Shown here: one piece after another, positions 1 to 5,862 of the stretch
Numbering within the stretch: position 1 is the first letter of the stretch
Layout of the letters: each line of letters begins with the position of its first letter
Origin: Verrucomicrobiota bacterium
Lineage (GTDB): Bacteria > Verrucomicrobiota > Verrucomicrobiia > Limisphaerales > UBA8199
Assembly: GCA_026397855.1 (NCBI GenBank)
Contig: JAPLUA010000369.1
Coordinates: 1 to 5,862 of the forward strand
Reading direction: 5' to 3'
Length of the DNA stretch: 5,862 bases
Made by a program: the position numbers and the translations under genes
Notes under the pieces: model-generated
Seen by the model: only the letters and a program-made list of their open reading frames with translations
Database searches by the model: none
What the model was told of the DNA's origin: nothing

Positions 1-1
1 G

Positions 2-589
2 GTGGAAGTGGACGCCCAGAACCGGGTGGTGAACCTGTTACTGTATGACGTCAAGACCGTGACCTTCAACGAGGGCCGGGCAACGACGGGCGCCCAGGCC
101 GAGGTGACGCTCCAGGTGGATCTGAAAGCGGAGGAAAAGACCAAAGAAGCGAAGTCCATCAGCGACATGACCTTCAACCAGCTCCGGGATGAACTGCACG
201 AGATGGAACGGCGGATGAACATTCCCCAGCCGCTCGGCAACCTGACCCGGGAACAGATCCGCTGGCGCAGGTTACAGTTGCAATTCCACATGGATGAGAT
301 GACAGAGCCGATCCGGCTGCAAATGCACCGCCAGGTAGCGTTTTCTTTCGCCTGCCTGGGGTTCACGCTAGTCGGCATTCCGCTGGGCGTCCGCATGCAC
401 CGGCGCGAAACCAACATCGGCATCGTGGTCGCCCTGCTCCTGGTGGCGGTCTATTACAGCTTCATCCTGGTGGGCCAGGCCCTCGATACCCGTCCGGAGT
501 GGGCGCCGCATCTCATCGTCTGGCTGCCCAATTTCATCTTCCAGGCCGTGGGGGGAGTCCTGCTCTGGCGAATGAACAAAGGGGTGTAG
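2..589 (+). CDS. LptF/LptG family permease, C-terminal part (5' end cut by window edge)
   Basis: This is the C-terminal half of an inner-membrane permease of the LptF/LptG (YjgP/YjgQ) family. Family members form the LptB2FG complex, which extracts lipopolysaccharide from the inner membrane and passes it to the periplasmic Lpt bridge. Visible residues 1-105 are the end of the periplasmic beta-rich domain and a charged amphipathic stretch. They are followed by three membrane segments at about 112-131, 139-161 and 170-190. The signature is the 'GIPLGVRMHRRETN' loop after the first segment, then 'YYSFILVGQAL' and 'WLPNFIFQAVGG'. Full-length members are usually about 350-400 residues, so roughly half is missing to the left. 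The GTG at position 2 is simply the first in-frame codon in the window and not a credible start. LptF and LptG cannot be told apart from this half, so no symbol is given. The gene converges on the dehydrogenase, with 5 bases between the stop codons. Confidence 0.9.
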   Translation: MEVDAQNRVVNLLLYDVKTVTFNEGRATTGAQAEVTLQVDLKAEEKTKEAKSISDMTFNQLRDELHEMERRMNIPQPLGNLTREQIRWRRLQLQFHMDEMTEPIRLQMHRQVAFSFACLGFTLVGIPLGVRMHRRETNIGIVVALLLVAVYYSFILVGQALDTRPEWAPHLIVWLPNFIFQAVGGVLLWRMNKGV

Positions 590-604
590 CCGCGCTACCC
601 CCTT
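580..604. terminator. Candidate bidirectional terminator hairpin between convergent genes
   Basis: An imperfect inverted repeat is centred on a CGC loop at 591-593. The inner stem is GTAGC/GCTAC (586-590 with 594-598). After one T/C mismatch it continues as GGG/CCC (582-584 with 600-602), one G-T pair and one A-T pair. It overlaps the TAG of the permease (587-589) and the TAG of the dehydrogenase (595-597, minus strand), so it could end transcripts from both sides. No T-tract follows on either strand, so a classical intrinsic terminator is not proven. Confidence 0.4.
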
Positions 605-1401
605 GGTCGCCGGTAAACCTTGTGCATCGCTGCCTGGTCCACCGGCTTGATGAGCATCTCGTCAATGTTCACGTGCGGCGGACGGCTTGCCACCCAGACC
701 ATGATTTCCGCGATGTCTTCCGCCTGGAGCGGATGCGTGCCTTCGTAAGGCTTGCTTGCCCGGGCGGTGTCGCCTTTGAACCGCACCAGGGAGAATTCGG
801 TCTCGGCGAGCCCGGGGTCTATCGAGCTGACGCGGAGGCCGGTCCCGCTCAGTTCGAGCCGCAGGGATCGGGTAATCTGCCGCTCGCCGGCCTTGGCCGC
901 GCAATAGGCCGCGCCGCCTTCATAGGCCGAGTGGCCGGCGTATGAGCCGACGTTGATGATGGTGCCTCCCGGCTGGCGCACCATCAGGGGCAACGCCGCC
1001 CGGGTCATGCGCAGGATCCCGAGCACGTTCGTCTGCAGCATGTTCTCCCAGTCTTCGTCCTTCCCTTCCGCCACGCTGTCCAGGCCGTGAGCGCCGCCGG
1101 CATTGTTAACCAGCACATCCAGGATGCGGGCATCGGATTGCGGATCCCGGATGGTCTGCGAGGCCCATGCGACAAACGCCTCGACGCTCGACGTTTGGGA
1201 GACATCCAAGGGATGGCAATGGGCCTCAGCCGCACCCGCCCGGCGCGCGGCCGCCGCCACCTGCTCCAGCTTGTCAACCCGCCGCGCCCCGAGCAGGAGC
1301 TTCGAGCCCTCGGCCGCAAATGCCCGGGCGGCAGCCGCCCCAAACCCGCTGGATGCTCCCGTAATGAGCACCCATTTATTCTTCAGTCTCGTTCTATTCA
1401 T
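595..1401 (-). CDS. YdfG-like short-chain dehydrogenase/reductase (SDR), probably NADP-dependent
   Basis: This complete 268-residue classical SDR is a cytosolic Rossmann-fold oxidoreductase. The cofactor motif TGASSGFG lies at residues 14-21, and the basic pair R40-R41 after the second strand points to NADP(H). NNAG is at 99-102. The catalytic set is N125, S153, Y166 and K170, with normal S-Y-K spacing. The C-terminal part resembles Escherichia coli YdfG, an NADP-dependent 3-hydroxy acid dehydrogenase, in 'DPGLAETEFSLVRFKGD' (195-211) and 'HVNIDEM' (243-249). It is about 20 residues longer than YdfG, partly through a loop near 83-93. The likely reaction is reversible oxidation of a small 3-hydroxy acid or reduction of a semialdehyde, but the substrate cannot be read from sequence. 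The ATG at 1401 gives the expected short leader before the first strand. The ribosome-binding site is weak (AGAG about 10 bases upstream). The small membrane-protein gene lies 98 bases upstream on the same strand, so co-transcription is possible. Confidence 0.93.
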   Translation of the reverse strand: MNRTRLKNKWVLITGASSGFGAAAARAFAAEGSKLLLGARRVDKLEQVAAAARRAGAAEAHCHPLDVSQTSSVEAFVAWASQTIRDPQSDARILDVLVNNAGGAHGLDSVAEGKDEDWENMLQTNVLGILRMTRAALPLMVRQPGGTIINVGSYAGHSAYEGGAAYCAAKAGERQITRSLRLELSGTGLRVSSIDPGLAETEFSLVRFKGDTARASKPYEGTHPLQAEDIAEIMVWVASRPPHVNIDEMLIKPVDQAAMHKVYRRPRG

Positions 1402-1421
1402 GCTTTGAATCGCTCTACGTC

Positions 1422-1431
1422 ATTCCGGAAT
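1422..1431. promoter_or_regulatory. 10-bp perfect palindrome upstream of the dehydrogenase
   Basis: ATTCCGGAAT reads identically on both strands and ends 20 bases upstream of the dehydrogenase ATG, in the 98-base gap after the small membrane-protein gene. Its position would suit an operator controlling the dehydrogenase alone. A single 10-bp palindrome can occur by chance, and I recognise no regulator for it. Confidence 0.2.
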
Positions 1432-1499
1432 AGGCGCCGCTTGACACGGCCAGGGTCGGGGGTTTAGGGCGGTTTCAGCCGCTTCTCCGCTCCACCCGA

Positions 1500-1838
1500 T
1501 CAGTGGGTTTTCATATACCAGCCCCACAGGGCGATCAGGATTACCGGGATCAAACCGCCCACGGCCCCGCCGGCCATCTCTGCCTGCTGGGTGTTGAATT
1601 TCGCTCCGAACCGGGGACCGATCTGTCCGCCAGCCAACCACCCGGCCGCCCCGCCCACCAGCAGGCAGAGGATGCCAACGGTCGGATAACGAACCAGCAA
1701 CGCCAGGTTCTTTGCAATGATCGCCGGCGCGATGCCCGCGGCAAACAAGCCCCCGGTAGCACCAACAACCGCGCCGACGAGCGCGCCAAGATTTGATTGG
1801 CCCAGGCGGGGTTTCATTTTCTGCTGTGAGCTTTTCAT
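1500..1838 (-). CDS. Small glycine-rich membrane protein of unknown function, three predicted TM segments
   Basis: This 112-residue protein is not one I recognise. The N-terminus is short, polar and basic (residues 1-16). Hydrophobic Gly/Ala-rich segments follow at about 17-42, 52-71 and 89-108, with a polar loop at 72-88 and a basic tail (MKTH). The 'GAVVGATGG', 'VGGAAGWLAGG' and 'GGAVGG' stretches carry small-xxx-small spacing typical of packed membrane helices. There is no Cys/His cluster or catalytic motif. The coding case rests on the membrane pattern, the lack of a better ORF on the other strand, and a position filling the space between its neighbours. ATG at 1838 is chosen as start. 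Met8 (1817) is an alternative, and neither has a clear Shine-Dalgarno sequence. It precedes the dehydrogenase on the same strand and diverges from the beta-lactamase/NamZ fusion gene. It could be a structural inner-membrane protein or a transporter accessory, but no function is assigned. Confidence 0.65.
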   Translation of the reverse strand: MKSSQQKMKPRLGQSNLGALVGAVVGATGGLFAAGIAPAIIAKNLALLVRYPTVGILCLLVGGAAGWLAGGQIGPRFGAKFNTQQAEMAGGAVGGLIPVILIALWGWYMKTH

Positions 1839-1854
1839 AAGCGGCAGGCAAATG

Positions 1855-1867
1855 CAACGCTGCGTTG
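1855..1867. promoter_or_regulatory. Inverted repeat in the divergent intergenic region (candidate operator)
   Basis: CAACGC-T-GCGTTG is a perfect 6-bp inverted repeat around one central base. It ends 17 bases upstream of the small membrane-protein start and about 73 bases upstream of the fusion-gene start, so a protein bound here could affect both divergent genes. With a one-base centre it is better read as a DNA-binding palindrome than an RNA hairpin. The regulator is unknown. Confidence 0.25.
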
Positions 1868-1881
1868 GCCGAATGCCGTCC

Positions 1882-1897
1882 CGAATGCTGCGATTCG
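1882..1897. promoter_or_regulatory. Second inverted repeat upstream of the fusion gene
   Basis: CGAAT (1882-1886) and ATTCG (1893-1897) pair across a 6-base loop. CGAATGC also occurs as a direct copy at 1870-1876, 12 bases before the copy at 1882-1888. With the 1855-1867 palindrome this makes the leader of the fusion gene unusually structured for its size. It may be a regulator site or a weak leader hairpin. Chance cannot be excluded for a 5-bp stem. Confidence 0.2.
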
Positions 1898-1939
1898 AGT
1901 TGTGGCCGGTGTGCTGCGGGGGTTATTGTCGCCGCCACT

Positions 1940-4390
1940 ATGTCCTATTTGCATATAGCGGCCTCCCGAACCGGCAACATTGCCTTCGCCCTCCTCCTGG
2001 CCTTAAGCGTCGGCAGGGCGGCGTCTTTGCCCCGAAACGTCCAGGCCACGTTTTACCCCGAGGCGCTGGCGGAAATGGACACCGCCATCAACCAGGCCAT
2101 CGCGGATCAGAAGTGCCCCGGCGGCGTGCTCTGGCTCGAGCGCCGCGGTGTCGCCTATCATAAGGCCTACGGAAACCGCGCCCTGGTGCCGACCGTCGAG
2201 CCAATGACCGAAGACACCCTCTTCGACGCGGCTTCGCTGACGAAAGTCGTCGCCTGCACCCCGGCCGTCATGCTGCTGGTCGAGCGCGGCCGTGTGAAAC
2301 TGGATGAGCCGGTCCAGACCTACATCCCGGAGTTTAAGGGCGACGGTAAGGAGGCCATCACCGTCCGCCAGTTGATGCTGCACATCTCCGGACTGCGGGG
2401 GGACATCGAGACCAAGACCGATTGGCAGGGCCAGCGGACGGCCATTCAGAAGGCGTGCGAGGAGAAGTCGACCACCACGCCCGGCACCGCCTTCCGCTAC
2501 AGCGACATCAACTTCTTCCTCCTCGGGGAAATCGTGCAGCGCGTCTCGCACACGCCGCTCGAGGAGTTTGTGGCGCGGGAGATCTATCAGCCGCTGGGAA
2601 TGGTGGATACGGGCTATCTGCCGCCCGGATCCAAGGTGAAACGCATCGCGCCAACGGAGGTCGTGAATGGCCAGCCGTATCGGGGCATGGTGCATGACCC
2701 CACAGCGCGGCACATGGGCGGGGTAGCCGGCCATGCCGGGCTCTTCCTGACTGCGGCCGACCTCGCTCGCTATGCGCGCATGTTGCTGAACCAGGGCTCG
2801 CTCAACGGGGTGCGCATCTTCAAGTCATCGACGGTCCAGCTCATGACCACCATCCAGACACCCGACGGCATCCCGGACCGCCGCGGCCTGGGGTGGGATA
2901 TTGACTCGGGCTACAGCGGCCCGCGCGGAAAGATCTTTCCAGTCGGTTCCTATGGCCATACCGGCTGGACAGGCACCTCGCTCTGGATTGACCCGGCTTC
3001 CCAGACTTTCGTCATCTTCCTCTCCAACCGCAATCACCCGAACGAGAGCGGCAACGTCGGCGCGCTGCGAGCCCGGCTCGGCACCCTCGCCGCCGAGTCG
3101 CTCCGCCAATCCCCTGCCCCGGCCACGGTGGCACCCTCTTCACCCTCTGCGAGCCTCGAATCACCGAAAGGGGCCGGGCTGTCGGCGAACCGTGCCATTC
3201 CTCCCTCCGTCCCCCGCGCCGCCGGAGCCAATGCCGCCCTCGCGGGCGCTGGGCCGGGACGGCGCTCCCCCGGAACGCTTAACGGCATTGACGTTCTCGT
3301 CCGGAAGAAGTTTGCCCCGCTCAAGGGATTGCGCATCGGCCTAATCACCAACCATACCGGCCAGGACCGCGACCGCAACCCGACCATTGACCTGCTCAAG
3401 AACGCGCCGGGCGTCGAACTCAAAATGCTGTTCAGCCCCGAGCACGGCATCCGCGGCGCGGCCGACGAAAAGGTGGGCGATGTCGTGGACGAAAAGACCG
3501 GCCTGCCGGTCCACAGCCTCTATGGCAAGACCAACAAACCGACCACCGAGCAGATGAAGGACCTGGACGCCCTGGTGTATGACATCCAGGACATCGGCTG
3601 CCGGTTTTACACTTACACCGCCACCATGGGGCTGTGCCTGGAGGCCGCCGCGGAGAGCGGGAAGAAGTATTTCGTGCTGGATCGCGTCAACCCCATCAAC
3701 GCCACAGCCATAGACGGGCCGGTGCGGCTGGGCAAGCCCACCTTCGTCGCCTACCACGAGGTCCCGCTAAGGTATGGTATGACCATTGGCGAACTGGCGC
3801 AGATGTGCAACGCCGGGCTCAAGATCAAGGCCGACCTGACCGTGATCCGCATCGAGAACTGGCGCCGTGACTGGTGGCTGGACCAGACCGGGCTCCCCTG
3901 GACCGACCCATCCCCCGCCATGCGCAACCTGACCGAGGCAATCCTCTATCCCGGCATCGGCCTGCTGGAAAGCGCGCTCTCGGTCGGCCGCGGCACCGAC
4001 ACACCTTTTGAAGTCATCGGGGCCCCCTACATCTCAGACACCCGCCTGGCGGAGGAACTGAACCGGGCAGGCCTGCCCGGCGTGAGCTTCGTGCCCATTC
4101 GCTTCACCCCCACCTACAGCATCCATAAAGGCAAGCTGTGCGGCGGAGTCTATATTCTCCTGACCGACCGCGACCGATGCCCGGTCGTGGACGTGGGCCT
4201 GCAGATTGCGGAGACACTCTACCGGCTCTACCCGAAGGACTTCGACCCCGGCAAGATGAGCCGCCTCCTGCTGCACCCGCCGACGCTCGAAGCCGTCAAG
4301 GCCAACAAACCCCTCAAGGAGATTCACGCCCTGTGGCAGAAAGACCTCAGAGAATTCCAGCAGCGCCGCGCCAAGTATCTCCTCTACTGA
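1940..4390 (+). CDS. Exported fusion: beta-lactamase-fold serine hydrolase (AmiE/YbbE-like) + DUF1343/NamZ exo-N-acetylmuramidase domain
   Basis: This 816-residue protein has two enzyme domains. A signal peptide covers about 1-32 (hydrophobic core 'IAFALLLALSV', likely cleavage after the Ala pair in GRAAS, no lipobox Cys), implying periplasmic or secreted location. Residues ~40-390 are a beta-lactamase-family serine hydrolase: SLTK with nucleophile S99 and K102, YSD at 187-189, and HTG at 340-342. A Pro/Ala/Ser/Gly linker runs ~390-444. Residues ~446-816 are DUF1343, the NamZ/GH171 family of exo-beta-N-acetylmuramidases, with FSPEHG (E501), 'DIQDIGCRFYTYTATMG', 'RYGMTIGELAQ' (E618) and 'GRGTDTPFE' (683-691). 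Both domains look complete and keep their key motifs. In Bacillus subtilis the equivalents AmiE (MurNAc-L-Ala amidase) and NamZ are separate neighbouring genes for peptidoglycan turnover, so I infer a single muropeptide-degrading enzyme. The hydrolase half could instead be a carboxypeptidase or esterase. ATG 1940 is chosen because the signal peptide follows directly. The 25 in-frame codons before it, from TTG 1865, encode an implausible Cys-rich stretch. Confidence 0.93.
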   Translation: MSYLHIAASRTGNIAFALLLALSVGRAASLPRNVQATFYPEALAEMDTAINQAIADQKCPGGVLWLERRGVAYHKAYGNRALVPTVEPMTEDTLFDAASLTKVVACTPAVMLLVERGRVKLDEPVQTYIPEFKGDGKEAITVRQLMLHISGLRGDIETKTDWQGQRTAIQKACEEKSTTTPGTAFRYSDINFFLLGEIVQRVSHTPLEEFVAREIYQPLGMVDTGYLPPGSKVKRIAPTEVVNGQPYRGMVHDPTARHMGGVAGHAGLFLTAADLARYARMLLNQGSLNGVRIFKSSTVQLMTTIQTPDGIPDRRGLGWDIDSGYSGPRGKIFPVGSYGHTGWTGTSLWIDPASQTFVIFLSNRNHPNESGNVGALRARLGTLAAESLRQSPAPATVAPSSPSASLESPKGAGLSANRAIPPSVPRAAGANAALAGAGPGRRSPGTLNGIDVLVRKKFAPLKGLRIGLITNHTGQDRDRNPTIDLLKNAPGVELKMLFSPEHGIRGAADEKVGDVVDEKTGLPVHSLYGKTNKPTTEQMKDLDALVYDIQDIGCRFYTYTATMGLCLEAAAESGKKYFVLDRVNPINATAIDGPVRLGKPTFVAYHEVPLRYGMTIGELAQMCNAGLKIKADLTVIRIENWRRDWWLDQTGLPWTDPSPAMRNLTEAILYPGIGLLESALSVGRGTDTPFEVIGAPYISDTRLAEELNRAGLPGVSFVPIRFTPTYSIHKGKLCGGVYILLTDRDRCPVVDVGLQIAETLYRLYPKDFDPGKMSRLLLHPPTLEAVKANKPLKEIHALWQKDLREFQQRRAKYLLY
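3132..3149 (+). repeat. Imperfect 9-bp tandem repeat in the interdomain linker
   Basis: CACCCTCTT is followed directly by CACCCTCTG (8 of 9 bases identical), encoding part of the APSSPSA stretch of the linker in the fusion protein. The unit length is a multiple of three, so gain or loss of copies would keep the reading frame and only change linker length. Confidence 0.5.
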
Positions 4391-4442
4391 GCCATATCTT
4401 CGCGGCAGCCCTGCCCGGTTCCCCCATCCGGACGGTTGCCGA

Positions 4443-4471
4443 TTGACAGATCGCTCCCGAGGCTACAGCTT
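4443..4471 (+). promoter_or_regulatory. Possible promoter of the secreted Ig-domain protein gene
   Basis: TTGACA at 4443-4448 is a perfect match to the sigma-70 -35 consensus, located 44 bases before the ATG at 4493. The -10 side is poor: TACAGC at 4464-4469 (15-base spacing) matches only three of six positions. The gap from the fusion-gene stop is 102 bases, enough for an independent promoter. If it is not one, the gene would be read through from the fusion gene. Confidence 0.28.
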
Positions 4472-4492
4472 CTAGAGAGAATTCAAACACTC

Positions 4493-5862
4493 ATGGCTAC
4501 ATCAAGATTACTCCTCACACTGATCGCTCTCTCTTTGGGCGCCCTTCTGCCGAACCGAACCGCTGCGGCGGCGAATTCGATTGCGCTCACGGAGACCTGG
4601 ACTGACAGCCTTGTTTCTGTGCCCGATGGCAGCGGCGGCACGATTCCCTCTGTTTCATCCAAGATTGTCGCCACCCTGAACGCCAGCATCTCGGTTCCGG
4701 GGCTTGGAACCCTCTCCGCGGATGACTGGTCCTACATGAATGTGCAGGTTTCTGTGGGGAACTTTCAGTTTTTGGGCCATGTTTCCGAGGCGAACACGAA
4801 ATCAGCAACACGCGCGGTGTTTAATCTGACCGGGATTGATGACGCGGGTAACGACGTGCAGTTGGGCCAGATCACGTTTAGCCGCTCAGGTGACACCCTG
4901 ACGATCAGCACGGCACAACTGAAGCAGGACGTCGCCGCCTTCTACTACCAGGGCGTGCGCGGCCCGATCCAGGATGCCGTGAGCTGCAGTATCGTTGCCG
5001 GGGACTTCGAGATTAGTCGGAGCCTTTACCTGACCGGCCAGAACACCATAACCCCCCGCACCGCCGCGGACGGGGAGGAGTTTGAACTTAACGCCATCTC
5101 GATTTCAGGCTCAGCGGACTTCGTGCCGCCCACAGTCACGATGCTCTCGCCGACCTCGGGGGCGAACCTGACGAATGAGTTTATCACGGCCCGAGTCCGT
5201 GCCACTGACAATGTTGGCGTGTCCGATGTTCAATTCAGCCTGAATGGCGGGGACTTCAGTTCCGGAGAGCCGGACCCGATTGCAACCGACGTGTGGACGA
5301 TGGACTTCATTTTGGAGCTTGGACCCAGCACTTTGCAAGTGCTGTGCTACGACGACGGTGGCAACGTATCGGCCACCAACACCATCAGGTTCAGCTATGT
5401 GGTGCTCGCGCCGATCGGTGTGCAGACTATCGGACCGGGCACGGTGACCCCTAATTACAACAACCAGATGCTGGCCATCGGCAATAGTTACGCGATGACC
5501 GCCAGGCCGGCAACAGGCTGTGCTTTCGTCAACTGGGTGATTTCGACGAACTGGGCGGGAGGCACCACGAATACCAGTGCGATGCTCAATTTCGTCATGC
5601 AGACCAATCTGACGCTGCAGGCAAGCTTCGTGGACACGAGTAAGCCAGTGCTCGCCATCACCGCACCCACGGCGAACCAGCGGTGGAGCAACGCGGTGTT
5701 TACCGTGCGCGGCACGGCCAAGGACAATCTGCAAGTGACGGAAGTCTGGTGCCAGACGAATGGAGTTTGGGGGCCAGCCTCCATCGGCGGCGACGGGACT
5801 AACTGGACGATGGACGTGTCGCTGGTGCCGGGCACAAACACGGTGCGGGCCTACGCGGTGGA
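4493..5862 (+). CDS. Secreted multidomain protein: unknown N-terminal domain, Ig-like, InlB-B-type repeat, Ig-like (3' end cut by window edge)
   Basis: The reading frame is open from ATG 4493 to the right edge (456 complete codons plus two bases), so the C-terminus and any sorting signal are unseen. A signal peptide spans ~1-27 (R5, hydrophobic core 'LLLTLIALSLGALL', Ala-rich cleavage site), so the product is exported. Residues ~28-210 form a beta-rich region I do not recognise, with no evident catalytic motif. Residues ~211-303 are a bacterial Ig-like domain starting 'VPPTVTMLSPTSGANLTNE' with an 'RATDNVGVSDVQF' strand. Residues ~306-380 resemble a divergent InlB B-repeat ('GPGTVTPNYN', 'PATGCAFVNWV', 'NLTLQASF'). 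A second Ig-like domain starts at ~384 and is cut off. Such arrays are common in very long exported verrucomicrobial proteins and probably serve adhesion, or as spacers for a carbohydrate-binding or catalytic module beyond the edge. An AGAGAG at 4475-4480 is a weak, distant ribosome-binding site. AT-richer codons (TTT, TTA, ACA) seem more frequent than in the fusion gene. Confidence 0.85.
   Translation, partial: MATSRLLLTLIALSLGALLPNRTAAAANSIALTETWTDSLVSVPDGSGGTIPSVSSKIVATLNASISVPGLGTLSADDWSYMNVQVSVGNFQFLGHVSEANTKSATRAVFNLTGIDDAGNDVQLGQITFSRSGDTLTISTAQLKQDVAAFYYQGVRGPIQDAVSCSIVAGDFEISRSLYLTGQNTITPRTAADGEEFELNAISISGSADFVPPTVTMLSPTSGANLTNEFITARVRATDNVGVSDVQFSLNGGDFSSGEPDPIATDVWTMDFILELGPSTLQVLCYDDGGNVSATNTIRFSYVVLAPIGVQTIGPGTVTPNYNNQMLAIGNSYAMTARPATGCAFVNWVISTNWAGGTTNTSAMLNFVMQTNLTLQASFVDTSKPVLAITAPTANQRWSNAVFTVRGTAKDNLQVTEVWCQTNGVWGPASIGGDGTNWTMDVSLVPGTNTVRAYAV

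Noticed and set aside
499..945. Plus-strand ORF overlapping the permease end and the dehydrogenase
   Set aside because: It runs across two well-supported genes in another frame, has no recognisable domain, and lacks a plausible start region.
1420..1938. A 172-codon minus-strand frame over the small membrane-protein gene
   Set aside because: Its translation is Arg/Gly/Pro-rich and low in hydrophobic pattern, whereas the frame at 1500-1838 gives three clean membrane segments. The latter is the better coding candidate.
2003..2734. A 243-codon minus-strand reading frame opposite the hydrolase domain
   Set aside because: The plus strand here encodes the beta-lactamase-fold domain with all its motifs. 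The antisense product shows no domain, and its His/Arg/Gly-rich composition fits a shadow frame.
2222..2962. True antibiotic-resistance beta-lactamase
   Set aside because: The SxxK, YSD and HTG motifs fit the broad serine-hydrolase family PF00144. The fusion to a DUF1343/NamZ domain points to peptidoglycan turnover, and nothing in the sequence supports a resistance role.
4391..4442. Intrinsic terminator after the fusion gene
   Set aside because: Only 4-bp stems (for example GGCA/TGCC and CCGG/CCGG) can be drawn here and no T-tract follows, so no terminator is called.
4388..4493. Possible TGA readthrough joining the fusion gene to the secreted protein gene
   Set aside because: Both genes are in the same frame and the 34 codons between TGA 4388-4390 and ATG 4493 contain no stop. 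However, the downstream gene begins with its own signal peptide and the NamZ domain ends at its usual C-terminus. A stop-free run of 34 codons is unremarkable in GC-rich DNA.
5111..5734. A 207-codon minus-strand reading frame opposite the secreted protein gene
   Set aside because: It lies fully within the plus-strand gene, whose product has a clear signal peptide and Ig-like domains. The antisense translation is rich in Arg/His/Gly with no recognisable domain, as expected for the reverse frame of GC-rich coding DNA.

Overview
The window is GC-rich bacterial DNA with short intergenic gaps (the longest about 100 bases). It carries five protein genes, two of them cut by the window edges. The best guess for the source is a Verrucomicrobiota bacterium of the Pedosphaera/Limisphaerales type. 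That rests on the style of the last gene (a secreted protein with alternating bacterial Ig-like and InlB-B-type repeats and phrases such as 'SNAVFTVRGTAKDN' and 'PGTNTVRAYAVD') and on an LptF/LptG permease, which implies a Gram-negative outer membrane. This is pattern recognition, not a search result.

Layout: (1) 2-589, plus strand: C-terminal half of an LptF/LptG-family permease. (2) 595-1401, minus: a complete YdfG-like short-chain dehydrogenase, convergent with the permease. Only 5 bases separate the two stop codons, and a hairpin spans both. (3) 1500-1838, minus: a small glycine-rich protein with three predicted membrane segments, 98 bases upstream of the dehydrogenase and possibly co-transcribed with it. 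(4) 1839-1939: divergent intergenic region with two short inverted repeats. (5) 1940-4390, plus: the centrepiece, an 816-residue exported protein that joins a serine beta-lactamase-fold hydrolase to a DUF1343/NamZ (GH171) exo-N-acetylmuramidase-type domain through a low-complexity linker. (6) 4391-4492: a gap with a possible promoter. (7) 4493 to the right edge, plus: the first 456 residues of a secreted multidomain protein that stays open to the end of the window.

Functionally, the fusion protein is the most informative element. In Bacillus subtilis the separate genes amiE (ybbE, a beta-lactamase-fold MurNAc-L-Ala amidase) and namZ (ybbC, DUF1343) sit together in the MurNAc recycling cluster. 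Finding the same two folds in one exported polypeptide suggests a single periplasmic or secreted enzyme that strips peptides and removes terminal MurNAc from peptidoglycan fragments. No other recycling gene (murQ, nagZ, amgK, a MurNAc transporter) is visible here. The remaining genes look like ordinary envelope or housekeeping functions with no demonstrated link to the fusion. I see no mobile element, CRISPR array, tRNA or rRNA.
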